Assembly (NCBI GenBank): GCA_049999725.1
Contig: JBNGIS010020729.1
Coordinates: 1 to 21,909 of the forward strand
DNA from: Haplomitrium mnioides
Taxonomy: Eukaryota; Marchantiophyta; Haplomitriopsida; Calobryales
Length of the DNA stretch: 21,909 nt
Direction: 5' to 3'
The position numbers and the translations under genes were made by a program. The stretch's first letter is position 1. Every line of letters starts with the position of its first letter. The notes under the pieces were generated by a model, which was not told the DNA's origin, searched no databases, and saw only the letters and a list, made by a program, of their open reading frames with translations. This document shows positions 1 to 10,136 of the stretch, one piece after another.

Positions 1-650
1 TTGGAGATCTGAGAAAATAAAAGAGAGACAGCAGTAGGCCAGCACTGTTTTGTGATTTTGTTGTAGGCTGCAGGGAGATCAGAAGCATACCTTGTAGCTG
101 GAGGCAGAACGTTTGTGTAGTAGTGTCATTGTGGAAGTGGAAGTTGGAGTGGAGAGAAAGGTGTGAAGTGCAAAAGCGTCATCATGGCTGAGTTTTCCCG
201 TTACCTCCGAAGAGTGGCAGAAACTCAGTATGAAGATCCATGATCGAGACCTGCTGTCGAGAACTGATGACACCAGCAGGGAGTTGTGGCAGCTAGTCAC
301 TGTCATACATGGTGAGGCTGAATGGTCTGAAGCGATGTGTTGACTCCACAAGGTGAAGACCGCACAGAGTACATCTGAGTAGTTGTAGTTTGAATTTCTG
401 AAGACAAGGAGTTGGAAGATGGGAGCGTAGATATATGGTTAGTAGTTGAGCCGATTGCAGAAGTGCAGTGGTGAATTTTGACGATGGAGATGACATCAGA
501 ATTATAAAGTTAAATGTATTACTTTTCAGCCATCAGTCCTGTTATTTGTATTTCAGCCCTCTTCTCTCACATGTTGTGTGTTTCATGTATGCTGTTTTAC
601 ATATGTTCGTTTATACATGTCTGTAAGTTAGTTTAGTTTAGAGAACAGTG
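1..650. other. Non-satellite flanking sequence
   Basis: This stretch carries none of the 86-bp monomer and is not internally repetitive. The first 180 bases are G/A/T-rich, with several GGAAGTGG-like and GGAG runs. The last 150 are T-rich, with CATGT/ATGTA words. I see no long open frame on the forward strand, no tRNA or rRNA, and no clear long terminal repeat or terminal inverted repeat. It could be intergenic DNA, part of an untranslated exon or intron, or the decayed end of a transposable element. Two pyrimidine-rich tracts ending in TTTCAG (near 523-530 and 549-556) and a GTAAGT at 623-628 resemble splice sites, but such short motifs are common by chance. Confidence 0.8.
184..343 (+). other. 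Two overlapping short open frames, possible coding relic
   Basis: One frame starts at the ATG at 184 and stops with TGA at 241-243 (19 codons). A second starts at the ATG at 230 in another phase and stops at 341-343 (37 codons). Their codons look unbiased rather than simple-sequence, and the second begins just before the first ends. This would fit a frameshifted remnant of a longer coding stretch. Neither peptide resembles a family I recognise, and both lengths are within chance expectation. The longer frame on the reverse strand across 79-351 overlaps both and is rich in S, T and H, which suggests a by-product of the purine-rich forward strand. The evidence for a real gene is weak. Confidence 0.15.
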
Positions 651-690
651 CAGGGCTCCTCCCCCTATGCCTTGCGTTTGTCCCAACACT
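640..690. other. Left boundary of the satellite array
   Basis: Unique T-rich sequence passes through a C-rich stretch (GGCTCCTCCCCCTATG, about 654-669). It then enters the array at ACTCTTCAATAATTAC, starting at 688. Upstream of 670 I cannot align anything to the monomer. Between 670 and 687 the sequence CCTTGCGTTTGTCCCAAC is not consensus, but it recurs at 796-813, so it belongs to the edge repeat. The change is abrupt, with no target-site duplication or transposon end that I can see. Confidence 0.75.
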
Positions 691-921
691 CTTCAATAAT
701 TACAAAGCGCCATTAGCACATATGGCTAGTGGCTAGATGGGGAACCCTAAAATATATATTTAGAGAGTAGAAAACTCTTCTATAATCACAAAGTGCCTTG
801 CGCTTGTCCCAACACTCTTCAATAATTACAAAGCGCCATTAGCACATATGGCTAGTGGCTAGATGGAGAGCCCTAATATATATATTCAGAGAGTAGAAAA
901 CTCTTCAATAATCAAAAAGTG
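670..921 (+). repeat. Edge repeat: two tandem 126-bp units
   Basis: Positions 670-795 and 796-921 are tandem copies, about 94% identical by eye (some seven mismatches). Each contains an 86-bp satellite period plus a 40-bp partial period. The AAAACTCTTC landmark, or its variant ACACTCTTC, falls at 685, 771, 811 and 897, giving steps of 86, 40 and 86. Each unit begins with CCTTGCG(T/C)TTGTCCCAAC, which is absent from ordinary monomers. The two units share the variants CCATTAGCACATATGG and AGAGAGTAG. They are more like each other than like interior monomers, so this unit was duplicated locally at the array edge. Confidence 0.85.
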
Positions 922-1412
922 CCATTGGGACAGGTGGCTAGTGGCTAGATGGTGAGCCCTCAAATATATATTCAAAGAGGAGAAAACTCTTCAATAATTA
1001 AAAACCGCCATTCGGACAGGTGGCTAGTGGCTAGATGGTGAGCCCTAAAATATATATTCAGAGAGGAGAAAACTCTTCAATAATTACAAAGAGCCATTGG
1101 GACACATGGCTAGTGGCTAGATGGTGGGCCCTAAAATATATATTCAGAGAGGAGAAAACTCTTCGATAATTACAAAGCGCCATTGGGATAGATGGCTAGT
1201 GGCTAGATGATGAGCTCTTGAATATATATTCAGAGAGGAGAAAACTCTTCAATAATTACAAAGCGCAATTGAGAGAGGTGGCTACTGGGTAGATGGTGAG
1301 CCCATAAATATATATAGAGAGAGGAGAAAACTCTTCAATAATTACAAGGCACCATTGCGACAGGTTGTAAGTCGCTAAATGGTTAGCTCTAAAATATATA
1401 TTCAGAGAGGAG

Positions 1413-1453
1413 AAAACTCTTCAATAATTACAAAGCGCCATTGGAACATGTGA
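1413..1453 (+). repeat. Truncated 41-bp monomer
   Basis: Successive AAAAC landmarks lie at 1413 and 1454, only 41 bp apart. Sequence runs normally through GCGCCATTGGAACATGTG and then jumps straight to GAAAAACTTTTC of the next monomer. Forty-five bases, including both TGGCTAG copies and the AT-rich tail, are missing. Confidence 0.85.
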
Positions 1454-1797
1454 AAAACTTTTCAATAATTACAAAGCGCCATTCGGACATATGGCTAGTG
1501 GCTAGATGGTGAGCCCTAAAATATATATTCAGAGAGAAGAACACTTATCAATAATTACAAAGCGCCATTGTGACACATGGCTAGTGGCTAGATGGTGAGC
1601 CCTAAAATATATATTCAGAGAGGACAGAACTCTTAAATAATTACAAAGCGCCATTGGGACAGATGGCTAGTGGCTAGATGGTGAGCCCTATAATATTTAT
1701 TCAGAGAGGAGAAAACTCTTCAATAATTACAAAGCGCCATTGGGACAGATGGCTAGTGGCTAGATGGTGAGCCCTAAAATATATATTCAGAGAGGAG

Positions 1798-1853
1798 GAA
1801 ACTCTTCAATAATTACAGAGAGGAGAAAACTCTTCAATAATTACAAAGGGCCA
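1798..1853 (+). repeat. 28-bp sub-repeat, single extra copy
   Basis: The landmark recurs 28 bp apart (1798 and 1826), because ATTACA joins directly to GAGAGGAG. The extra unit corresponds to consensus positions 1-28. The same junction reappears many times between 17.9 and 20.2 kb. Confidence 0.85.
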
Positions 1854-3288
1854 TTGGGACACATGGCTAGTGACTAGATGTTGGGCCCTAAAATATATAT
1901 TCAGAGAGGAGAAAACTCTTCAAAAATTACAAAGCGCAATTGGGACACGTGGCTAATGGGTAGATGGTGAGCCCTTTAATATATATAAAGACAAGAGAAA
2001 ACTCTTCAATAATTACAAGGCGCCATTGCGACAGGTGGCTAGTGGCTAGATGGTGAACCCTAAAATATATATTCAAAGAGGAAAAAACTGTTCAATAATT
2101 ACAAAGCGCCATTGGGACATGTGGCTAGTGGCTACATGGTCAGCCCTAAAATATATATTCAGAGACGAGAAAACCCTTCAATAATCACAAAGCACCATTG
2201 GAACATATGGCTAGTGGCTAGATGTTAAGCCCTAAAATATATGCTCAGAGAGGAGAAAACTCTTCAATAATTACAAAGCGCCATTGGGAGAGATGGCTAG
2301 TGGCTAGATGGTGAGCCCTAAAATATATATTGAGAGAGGAGAAAACTCTTCAATAATCACAAAGTGCCATTGGGACAGGTGGCTAGTGGCTAGATGGTGA
2401 GCCTTAAAATATATATTCAAAGAGGAGAAAACTCTTCAATAATTAAAAACCGCCATTGGGACAAGTGGCTAGTGGCTAGATGGTGAGCCCCTAAATATAT
2501 ATTCAGAGAGGAGAAAACTCTTCAATATTTATAAAGAACAATTGGGAGAGGTGGCTAGTGGGTAGATGGTGAGCCCTTAAATATATAGAGAGAGAGGAGA
2601 AAACTCTTCAATAATTACAAGGCGCCATTGCGACAGGTGGCTAGTGGCTAGATGGTGAGCCCTAAAATATATATTTTAAGAGAAGAAAACTTATCAATAG
2701 TTACAAAGCGCCAATACGACAGATGGCTAGTGGCTAGATGTTGAGCGCTAAAATGTATATTCAGAGAGGAAAAAAACTCTTTTATAATTACAAAGCGCCA
2801 TTGGAACAGATGGCTACTGGCTAGATGGTGAGCTCTAAAATATATATTCAGAGAGAAGAACTCTTATCAATAATTACAAAGCGCCATTGCGACACATGGC
2901 TAGTGGCTAGATTGTGAGCCCTAAAATATATATTCAGATAGGACAAAACTCTTCAATAATTACACAATGCCATTGGGACAGATGGCTAGTGCCTAGATGG
3001 TGAGCACTTAAATATATATTTAGAGAGGAGAAAACTCTCCAAAAATTACAAAGCGCGATTGGGACAGGTGGCTAGTGGGTAGATGGTGAGCCCTTAAATT
3101 TATATAGAGGCATTTGAAAACTCTTCAATAATTACAAGGAGCCATTGCGACAGGTGGCTAGTGGCTAGATGGTGAGGTCTAAAATATATATTCAGAGAGG
3201 TGAAAACTCTTCAATAATTACAAAGCGCCATTGGGTCATGTGGCTAGTGGTTACATGGTGAGCCCTAAAATATATATTTAGAGAGGAG

Positions 3289-3389
3289 AAAACCCTTCAA
3301 CAATTACAAAGCACCATTGGGACAAATGGCTAGTGGCTATATGACTAGTAGCTAGATGGTGAGCCCTAAAATATATGTTGATAGAGGAG
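3289..3389 (+). repeat. Expanded 101-bp monomer
   Basis: Landmarks at 3289 and 3390 are 101 bp apart, 15 more than usual. The extra bases come from partial duplication of the CTAG-rich segment: the sequence reads GGCTAGTGGCTATATG followed by ACTAGTAGCTAGATGG. This is consistent with slippage or unequal exchange at the internal TGGCTAG tandem. Confidence 0.8.
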
Positions 3390-4370
3390 AAAACTCTTCA
3401 AAAATTACAAAGCGCCATTGGGACATGTGGCTAGTGGCTAGATGATGAGCCCTAAAATATATATTCAAAGAGGAGAAAACTTATCAATAATTACAAAGCG
3501 TCATGGCGACAAATGGCTATTGGTTAGATAGTGACCCCTAACATATATAATCAAAGAGGAGAAAACTCTTCAATAATTACAAAGGGCCATTAGGACAGGT
3601 GGCTAGTGGCTAGATGGTCAGCCCAAAAATATATATTTAGAGAGGAGAAAATTCTTCAATAATTACAAAGCGCCATTGGGACAGGTGGCTAGTGGCTAGA
3701 TGGCGAGCCCTAAAATATATATTCAAGGAGGATAAAATTTTTCAATAATTACAAAGCACCATTGGGACAGATGGCTAGTGGTTGGATGGTGAACCTCAAA
3801 ATATATGTTCAGAGAAGAGAAAACTCTTCAATAATTACAAACCGGCATTGGGACATATGGCTAGTGGCTAGATGGTGAGCCCTAAAATATATATTCAAAG
3901 AGGAGAAAACTCTTCAATAATTACAAAGTGCTACTGGGACAGATGGCTGGTGGCTAGATGGTGAGCCCTACAATATATATTCAGAGAGAAGAAAACTTAT
4001 CAATAATTATAAAGCGCCATTGCGACACATGGCTAGTGGCTAGATGGTGAGCCCTGAAATATATATTCAGAGAGGAGAAAACTCTTCAATAATTACGAAG
4101 CACCATTGGGAGAGATGGCTAGTGGCTAGATAGTGAGCCCTACAATATATATTCAGAGAGGAGAAAACTCTTCAATAATTACAAAGCGCCATTAGCACAG
4201 ATGGCTGTGGCTAGATGGTGAGCCCTAAAATATATATTCAGCGAGTAGAAAACTGTTCAATAATCACAAAGTGCCATTGGGACAGGTGGCTAGTGGCTAG
4301 ACGGTGGGCCCTCAAATATATATTAAGAGAGGAGAAAACTCTTCAATAATTACAAAGCACCATTGGGACA

Positions 4371-4470
4371 NNNNNNNNNNNNNNNNNNNNNNNNNNNNNN
4401 NNNNNNNNNNNNNNNNNNNNNNNNNNNNNNNNNNNNNNNNNNNNNNNNNNNNNNNNNNNNNNNNNNNNNN
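4371..4470. other. Assembly gap, exactly 100 N
   Basis: One hundred N bases interrupt the array, which is the usual padding for a gap of unknown size. The last 56 bases before the gap (4315-4370) and the first 56 after it (4471-4526) match with a single mismatch (A against C at the eleventh base), including the less common AAAGCACC variant. The two contig ends may therefore overlap, and the true missing length is unknown. Confidence 0.95.
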
Positions 4471-6209
4471 AATATATATTCAGAGAGGAGAAAACTCTTC
4501 AATAATTACAAAGCACCATTGGGACAGATGGCTAGTGGATAGAGAGTAAGCCCTAAAATATATATTCAGAGAGGAGAAAACTCTTCAATAATTACAAAGC
4601 GCCATTGGGACAAATGGCTAGTGGCTAGATGGTGAGCCCTAAAATATATATTCAAAGAGGAGAAAACTTTTTAATAATTACAAAGCGCCATTGGGACAAG
4701 TAGCTAGTGGCTAGATGGTCAGCCTTAAATTATTATTCAGAAAGGAGAAAACTCTTCAATAATTACAAAGCGCCATTGGGACATATGGCTGGTGGCTAGA
4801 TGGTGAGCCTTAAAATATATGTTGATAGAGGAGAAAACTCTTCAATAAATACAAACCGCCATTGGGACGGGTGGCTAGTGGCTAGATGGTGAGCCCTAAA
4901 ATATATATTTAGAGAGGAGAAAACTCTTTAATAATTACAAAGCGCCATTGGGACAGGTGGCTAATGGCTAGATCGTGAGCCCTAAAATATATATTCAGAG
5001 AGAAGAAAACGTATCAATAATTACAAAGCGCCATTGCGACAGATGGCTAGTAGCTACATGGTGAGCCCTAACATATATATTCGGAGAGGAAAAAACTCTT
5101 CAATTATTACAAATGGCCATTGGGACACATGGCTAGTGGCTAGATAGTGAGCCCTAAAATCTATATTCAGAGAGGAGAAAACTTTTCAATAATTTTAAAG
5201 CGCCATTGGGACAAGTGGCTAGTGGCTAGATGGTTAGCTCTAAAATATATAATCAGACTGGAGAAAACTCTTCAAAAATTACAAAGCGCCATTGGGACAG
5301 ATGGCTAGTGGCTAGATGGTGAGCCCTAAAATATATATTCAAAGAGGAGAAAATTCTTCAAAAATTACAAAGCACCATTGGGACAGATGGCTAGTGGGTA
5401 GATGGCGAGCCCTAAATAATATATTCAGAGAGGAGAAAACTCTTCAATAATTACAAAACGCCATTGGGAGAGATGGCTAGCGGCTAGATGGTAAGCCGTA
5501 AAATATATATTTAGAAACCAGATAACTCTTCAATAATTACAAAGCGCCATTGGGACAGGTGGCTAGTGCCTACATGGTGAGCCTTAAAATATATATTCAG
5601 ACAGCAGAAAACTCTTCAAGAATTAAAAATTGCCATTGGGACAGGTGGCTAGTGGCTAGATGGGGAGCCCTTAAATATATATTCAGAGAGGAGAAAACTC
5701 TTTAATAATCACAAAACGCTATTGGGATAGGTGGCTTGTGGCCAGATGGTGAGCACTAAAATATATATTCAAAGAGGAGAAAACTCTTCAATAATTACCA
5801 AACGCGATTGGGACAGATGGCCAGTGGCTAGATGGTGAGCCCAGAAATATATATTCAGAGAGGAGAGAAGTCTTCAATGATTACAAAGCACCACTAGGAT
5901 AGGTGGCTTGTGGTTATATGGTGAGCCCTAAAATATATATTCCGAGAGGAGAAAATTCTTCAATTATTACAAATGGCCATTGGGACACATGGCTAGTGGA
6001 TAGATAGTGAGCCCTAAAATATATATTCAAAAAGGAGAAAACTCTTCAATAATTACAAAGCGCCATTGGGACAAGTGGCTAGTCGCTAGATGGTGAGCTC
6101 TAAAATATATAATCAGAGAGGAGAAAACCCTTCAATAATTACAAAGCGCCATTGGGACAGATGGCTAGTGGCTACATGGTGAGCCCTAAAATATATATAT
6201 TCAGAGAGG

Positions 6210-6560
6210 AGAAAAGTCTTCAAAAATTTCAAAATGCCATTAGGACAGGTGGCTAGTCGCTAGATGGTGAGCCCTAAAATATATATTCAGAGAGGAGAAA
6301 ACTCTTCAATAATTACAAAGCACCATTGGGACAGATGGTTACTGGCTAGATGGTGAGCCCTACAATATATATTCAAAGAGGAGAAAACTCTTACAATTAT
6401 TACAAAGCACCATTGGGATAGGTGGCTAGTGGCTAGATGGTGAGCGCTAAAATATATATTCAGAGTGGAGAAAACTATTCAATAATTACAAAGCGCCATT
6501 GGGACAGATGCCTAGTGGTAGATGGTGAGCCTTTAAGTATATATATACAGAGAGGAGAAA
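6210..6560 (+). repeat. Higher-order block shared with 15.26-15.6 kb
   Basis: This stretch carries an unusual series: AAGTCTTC then AAAAATTTC, CCATTAGGACAGG, CACCATTGGGATAGG, GAAAACTATTC, and finally GATGCCTAGTGGTA with GAGCCTTT. The same series in the same order occurs at about 15255-15600. The offset measured at two marks is 9045 bp (ATTTC, 6226 and 15271) and 9044 bp (GAGCCTTT, 6527 and 15571), so spacing is conserved over the block. Confidence 0.8.
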
Positions 6561-8440
6561 ACTTATCAATAATTACAAAGCGTCATTGGAAGAGATGGCT
6601 AGTGGATAGATGGTGAGCCCTAAAATATATATTCAGAGAGTAGAAAACTCTTCAATAATTACAAAGCACCATTCGTACAGATGGCTAGTGGCTAGATGGT
6701 GAGCCCTAGAATATATATTCAGAGAGGAGAAAACTCTTCAATAATTACAAAGCACCATTGGGACAGATGGCTACTGGCTAGATGGTGAGCCCTACAATAT
6801 ATATTCAAAGAGGAGAAAACTCTTCAATAACTACAAAGCACCATTGGGATAGGTGGCTAGTGGCTAGATGGTGCGCCCTAAAATATATATTCAGAGGGGA
6901 GAAAACAATTCAATAATTACAAAGCGCCATTGGGAGAGATGCATAGTGGTAGATGGTGAGCCTTTAAGTATATATACAGAGAGGAGAAAACTTATCAATA
7001 ATTACAAAGCGTCATTGGAAAAGATGGCTAGTGGATAGATGGTGAGCCCTAAAATATATATTCAGAGAGTAGAAAACTTATCAATAATTACAAAGCACCA
7101 TTCGGACAGATGGCTAGTGGCTAGATGGTGAGCCCTAGAATATATATTCAGAGAGGAGAAAACTCTTCAATAATTACAAAGCGCTATTAGGACAGATGGC
7201 TAGTGGCGAGATGGTGAACCCTACCATATATATTCAGAGAGGAGAAAACTCTGCAATAATTACAAAGCGCTATTGAGACAGATGGCTAGTGGCTAGATGG
7301 TGAGCCCTAAAATAGATGCTGAAAGAGGAGAAAACTCTTCAATAATTACAAAGCGCCATTGGGACAGATGGCTAGTGGCTACATGGTGAGCCCTAAAATA
7401 TACATTCAGAGAGGAAAAAACTCTGCAATAATTACAAAGCGCCATTGGGACAGATGGCTAGTGGCTAGATGAAGAGCCCTAAAATATATATTCAGAGAGA
7501 AGAAAACTTATCAATAATTACAAAACGCCATTGCGACACATGGCTAGCGGCTAGTTCGTGAGCCCTAAAATATATATTTAGAGAGGAGAAAAGTCTTCAA
7601 TTATTACAAAGCGCCATTGGGACATATGGCTAGTGGCTAGATGGTGAGCCCTACAATATATATTAAGAGAGGAGAAAACTCTTCAATAATTACGAAGTGC
7701 CATTGGGACAGATGGCTAGTGGCTAGATGGTGAGTCCTAAAATATATATTTAGAGAGGAGAAAACTCTTCAATAATTACAAAGCACCATTTGGATAGGTG
7801 GCTAGTGGCTAGATGGTGAGCCCTAAAATATATATTCAAAGGGGAGAAAACTATTCAATAATTACAAAGTGCCATTGGGACAGATGCCTAGTGGTAGATG
7901 GTGAGCCTTTAAGTATATATATACAAAGAGGAGAAAACTTATCAATAATTACAAAGCGTCATTGGAAGAGATGGCTAGTGGATAGATGGTGAGCCCTAAA
8001 ATATATATTCAGAGAGTAGAAAACTTATCAATAATTACAAAGCACCATTCGGACAGATGGCTAGTTGCTAGATGGTGAGCGCTGGAATATATATTTAGAG
8101 AGGAGAAAACTCTGCAATAATTACAAAGCACCATTGGGACAGATGGCTAATGGCTAGATCGTGAGCCCTACAATATATATTCAAAGAGGAGAAAACTCTT
8201 CAATAATTACAAAGCACCATTGGGATAGGTGGCTAGTGGCTAGAAGGTGCGCCCTAAAATATATATACAGAGGGGAGAAAACTATTCAATAATTACAAAG
8301 CGCCATTGGGACAGATGCATAGTGGTAGATGGTGAGCCTTTAAGTATATATACAGAGAGGAGAAAACTTATCAATAATTACAAAGCGTCATTGGAAGAGA
8401 TGGCTAGTGGATAGATGGTGAGCCCTAAAATATATATTCA
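6490..8440 (+). repeat. Five-monomer unit, duplicated 1376 bp apart
   Basis: The rare monomer with GATGC(C/A)TAGTGGTAGATGG and CTTTAAGTATATATA occurs with CTTTAAG at 6531, 6962, 7907 and 8338. The steps are 431, 945 and 431 bp, or about 5, 11 and 5 monomers; the pairs are offset by 1376 bp, exactly 16 monomers. Between the marks the same variants recur in order: TTATC with GCGTCATTGGAA, GGATAGATGG, AGAGAGTAG, CACCATTCGG, CCCTAGAATAT, CACCATTGGGATAGG and AGAGGGGAG. This is a clear nested higher-order repeat. The block includes the short-monomer form GATGCCTAGTGGTAGATGG, which lacks a few bases of the TGGCTAG tandem. Confidence 0.85.
7320..7750 (+). repeat. Segment duplicated at 10.7-11.14 kb
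   Basis: A run of about five monomers carries GGCTACATGG with TATACATTC, then GGAAAAAACTCTGC, GATGAAGAGCCC, TTATC with an ACGCCATTGCGACA box, CTAGCGGCTAGTTCGTGAG, and AATTATTACAAAG. The same ordered variants occur from about 10705 to 11140. The offset is 3387 bp at the CTACATGG mark (7381 and 10768). The second copy has its own changes (ACACCATTG, ATATCGC, GAACAG), so it is not an assembly echo. Confidence 0.85.
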
Positions 8441-8779
8441 GAGAGTAGAAAACTTATCAATAATTACAAAGCATTATTCGGACAGATGGCTAGTGGCCAG
8501 ATGGTGAGCCCTAGAATATATATTCAGAGAGGAGAAAACTCTTCAATAATTACAAAGCGCTATTGGGACAGATGTCTAGTGGCCAGATGGTGAACCCTAC
8601 AATATATATTCAGAGAGGAGAAAACTCTTCAATAATTACAAAGCGCTATTGGGACATATGGCTAGTGGCTAGATGGTGAGCCCTAAAATAGATGTTGAAA
8701 GAGGAGAAAACTCTTCAATAATTACAAAGCGCCATTGGGACAGATCGCTAGTGGCCAAATGGTGAGCCCTACAATATAT

Positions 8780-8879
8780 NNNNNNNNNNNNNNNNNNNNN
8801 NNNNNNNNNNNNNNNNNNNNNNNNNNNNNNNNNNNNNNNNNNNNNNNNNNNNNNNNNNNNNNNNNNNNNNNNNNNNNNN
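8780..8879. other. Assembly gap, exactly 100 N
   Basis: One hundred N bases. The 33 bases before the gap (8747-8779) are identical to the 33 after it (8880-8912). Both carry GTGGCCAAATGG, a variant I do not find elsewhere in the window. That identity strongly suggests overlapping contig ends that were not merged, rather than truly missing sequence. Confidence 0.95.
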
Positions 8880-9711
8880 GCTAGTGGCCAAATGGTGAGC
8901 CCTACAATATATATTCAGAGAGGAGAAAACTCTTCAATAATTACAAAGCGCCATTGGGACAGATGGCTAGTGGCTAGATGGTGAACCCTACAATATATAT
9001 TCAGAGAGGAGAAAACTCGTCAATAATTACAAAGCGCTATTGGGACAGATGGCTAGTGGCCAGATAGTGAATCCTACAATATATATTCAGAGAGGAGAAA
9101 ACTCTTCAATAATTACAAAGCGCTATTGGGACAGATGGCTAGTGGCTAGATGGTGATCCCTAAAATATATATTCAGAGAGGAGAAAACTCTTTAATAATT
9201 ACAAAGCACCATTCGGATAGGTGGCTAGTGGCTAGATATTGAGCCCTGAAATATATATTCAGAGAGCAGAAAACTATTCAATAATTACAAAGCGCCATTC
9301 TGACAGATGCCTAGTGGTAGATGGTGAGCCCTAAAATATATATTCTGAGAGTAGAAAACTTCTCAATTATTACAAAGCGTGATTGGGAGACATGGCTAGT
9401 AGCTAGATGGTGAGCTCTAAAATATATACTCAGAGAGGAGAAGACTCTTCAATAATTACAAAGAGCCATTGGGACAAGTGGCTAGATGGTGAGCCCTAAA
9501 ATATATATTCAGAGAGAAGAAAACTTATCAATAATTACAAAACGCCATTGCAACAGATGGCTAGTGGCCAGATGGTGAACCCTAAAATATATATTCATAA
9601 AGTAGAAAACTGTTCAACAATTACAAAGGGCCATAAGGACAAGTGGCTAGTGGCTAGATGGTGAGCCCTAAAATATATCTTCAGAGAGAAGAAAACTCTT
9701 CAATAATTACG

Positions 9712-9765
9712 AAGGGCCATTGGGACAGGTGGCTAGATGGTGAGCCCTAAAATACATATTCATAG
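9712..9765 (+). repeat. 79-bp monomer lineage (one TGGCTAG lost), copy 1 of 3
   Basis: This monomer reads GGTGGCTAGATGG instead of carrying two TGGCTAG units, a 7-bp loss. It also has the linked variants AAGGGCCATTGGGACAGG and AATACATATTC. The same combination recurs at about 12972-13030 and 16479-16530. The AATACATATT marks are at 9751, 13012 and 16518. Sharing three changes means common descent, not three independent slips. Other 7-bp losses without the linked tail variant lie near 9479, 13672, 20770 and 21530. Confidence 0.8.
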
Positions 9766-10136
9766 AGGAGAAAACTTTTCAGTAATTACAAAGCACCATT
9801 GGGAGAGATGGCTAGCGGCTAGATGGTGAACCGCAACATATATATTAAGAGAGGAGAAAACTCTTCAATAATCACAAAGTGCCAATAAGGTTATGAGGCT
9901 AGTGGCTAGATGGTGAGCCCTAAAATATATATTAAGAGAGGAGAAAACGCTTCAATAATCACAAAGTGCCATAGGGTCATGTGGCTAGTGGCTAGATGGT
10001 GAGCCCTAAAATCTATATGCAGAGAGGAGAAAACTCTTCAATATTTACAAAGCGCCATTGGGACAAGTGGCTAGTGGCTAGATGGTGAGCCCTGAAATAT
10101 ATATTCAGAGAGAAGAAAACTCTTCAATATTTACAA

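Larger units (their letters stand above)
1257..3180 (+). repeat. Edge-zone higher-order repeat, four copies
   Basis: Four segments share linked rare variants: a GCGC(A/G)ATT or AACAATT box, then TGGGTAGATGG in place of TGGCTAGATGG, then an altered AT tail running into TAGAG or AAGAC, then ACAAGG with CCATTGCGAC in the next monomer. The GGGTAGATGG marks lie at 1287, 1958, 2560 and 3077, giving spacings of 671, 602 and 517 bp. Allowing for one 41-bp monomer and one 28-bp partial in the first interval, these equal about eight, seven and six monomers. This indicates repeated block duplication followed by loss or gain of single monomers. Confidence 0.75.

Noticed and set aside
9-18. Terminator-like hairpin GAGAAAACTC in every monomer
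   Set aside because: The stem is only three base pairs and no T tract follows. It is a feature of the repeat sequence, not a transcription signal (seen at each AAAACTC landmark, not only at the coordinates given).
250-280. Hammerhead-like element: CTGATGA at 264-270 inside a loop closed by CCTGCTG and CAGCAGG
   Set aside because: The conserved GAAA expected after stem II is absent, and the CTGATGA lies in a hairpin loop. The satellite monomer has no CTGATGA, so this is probably a chance hairpin.
79-351. Reverse-strand open frame of 90 codons in the left flank
   Set aside because: It is rich in S, T, H and L with no recognisable domain, and it lies opposite purine-rich sequence. Its length is within chance expectation for an isolated frame.
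293-496. Reverse-strand open frame of 67 codons
   Set aside because: It overlaps the previous frame in another phase and has no domain or coding signal. It is most likely chance.
4304-4549. Open frame on the forward strand
   Set aside because: It crosses the 100-N gap, and its two readable halves are translations of the same satellite monomer. It is an artefact.
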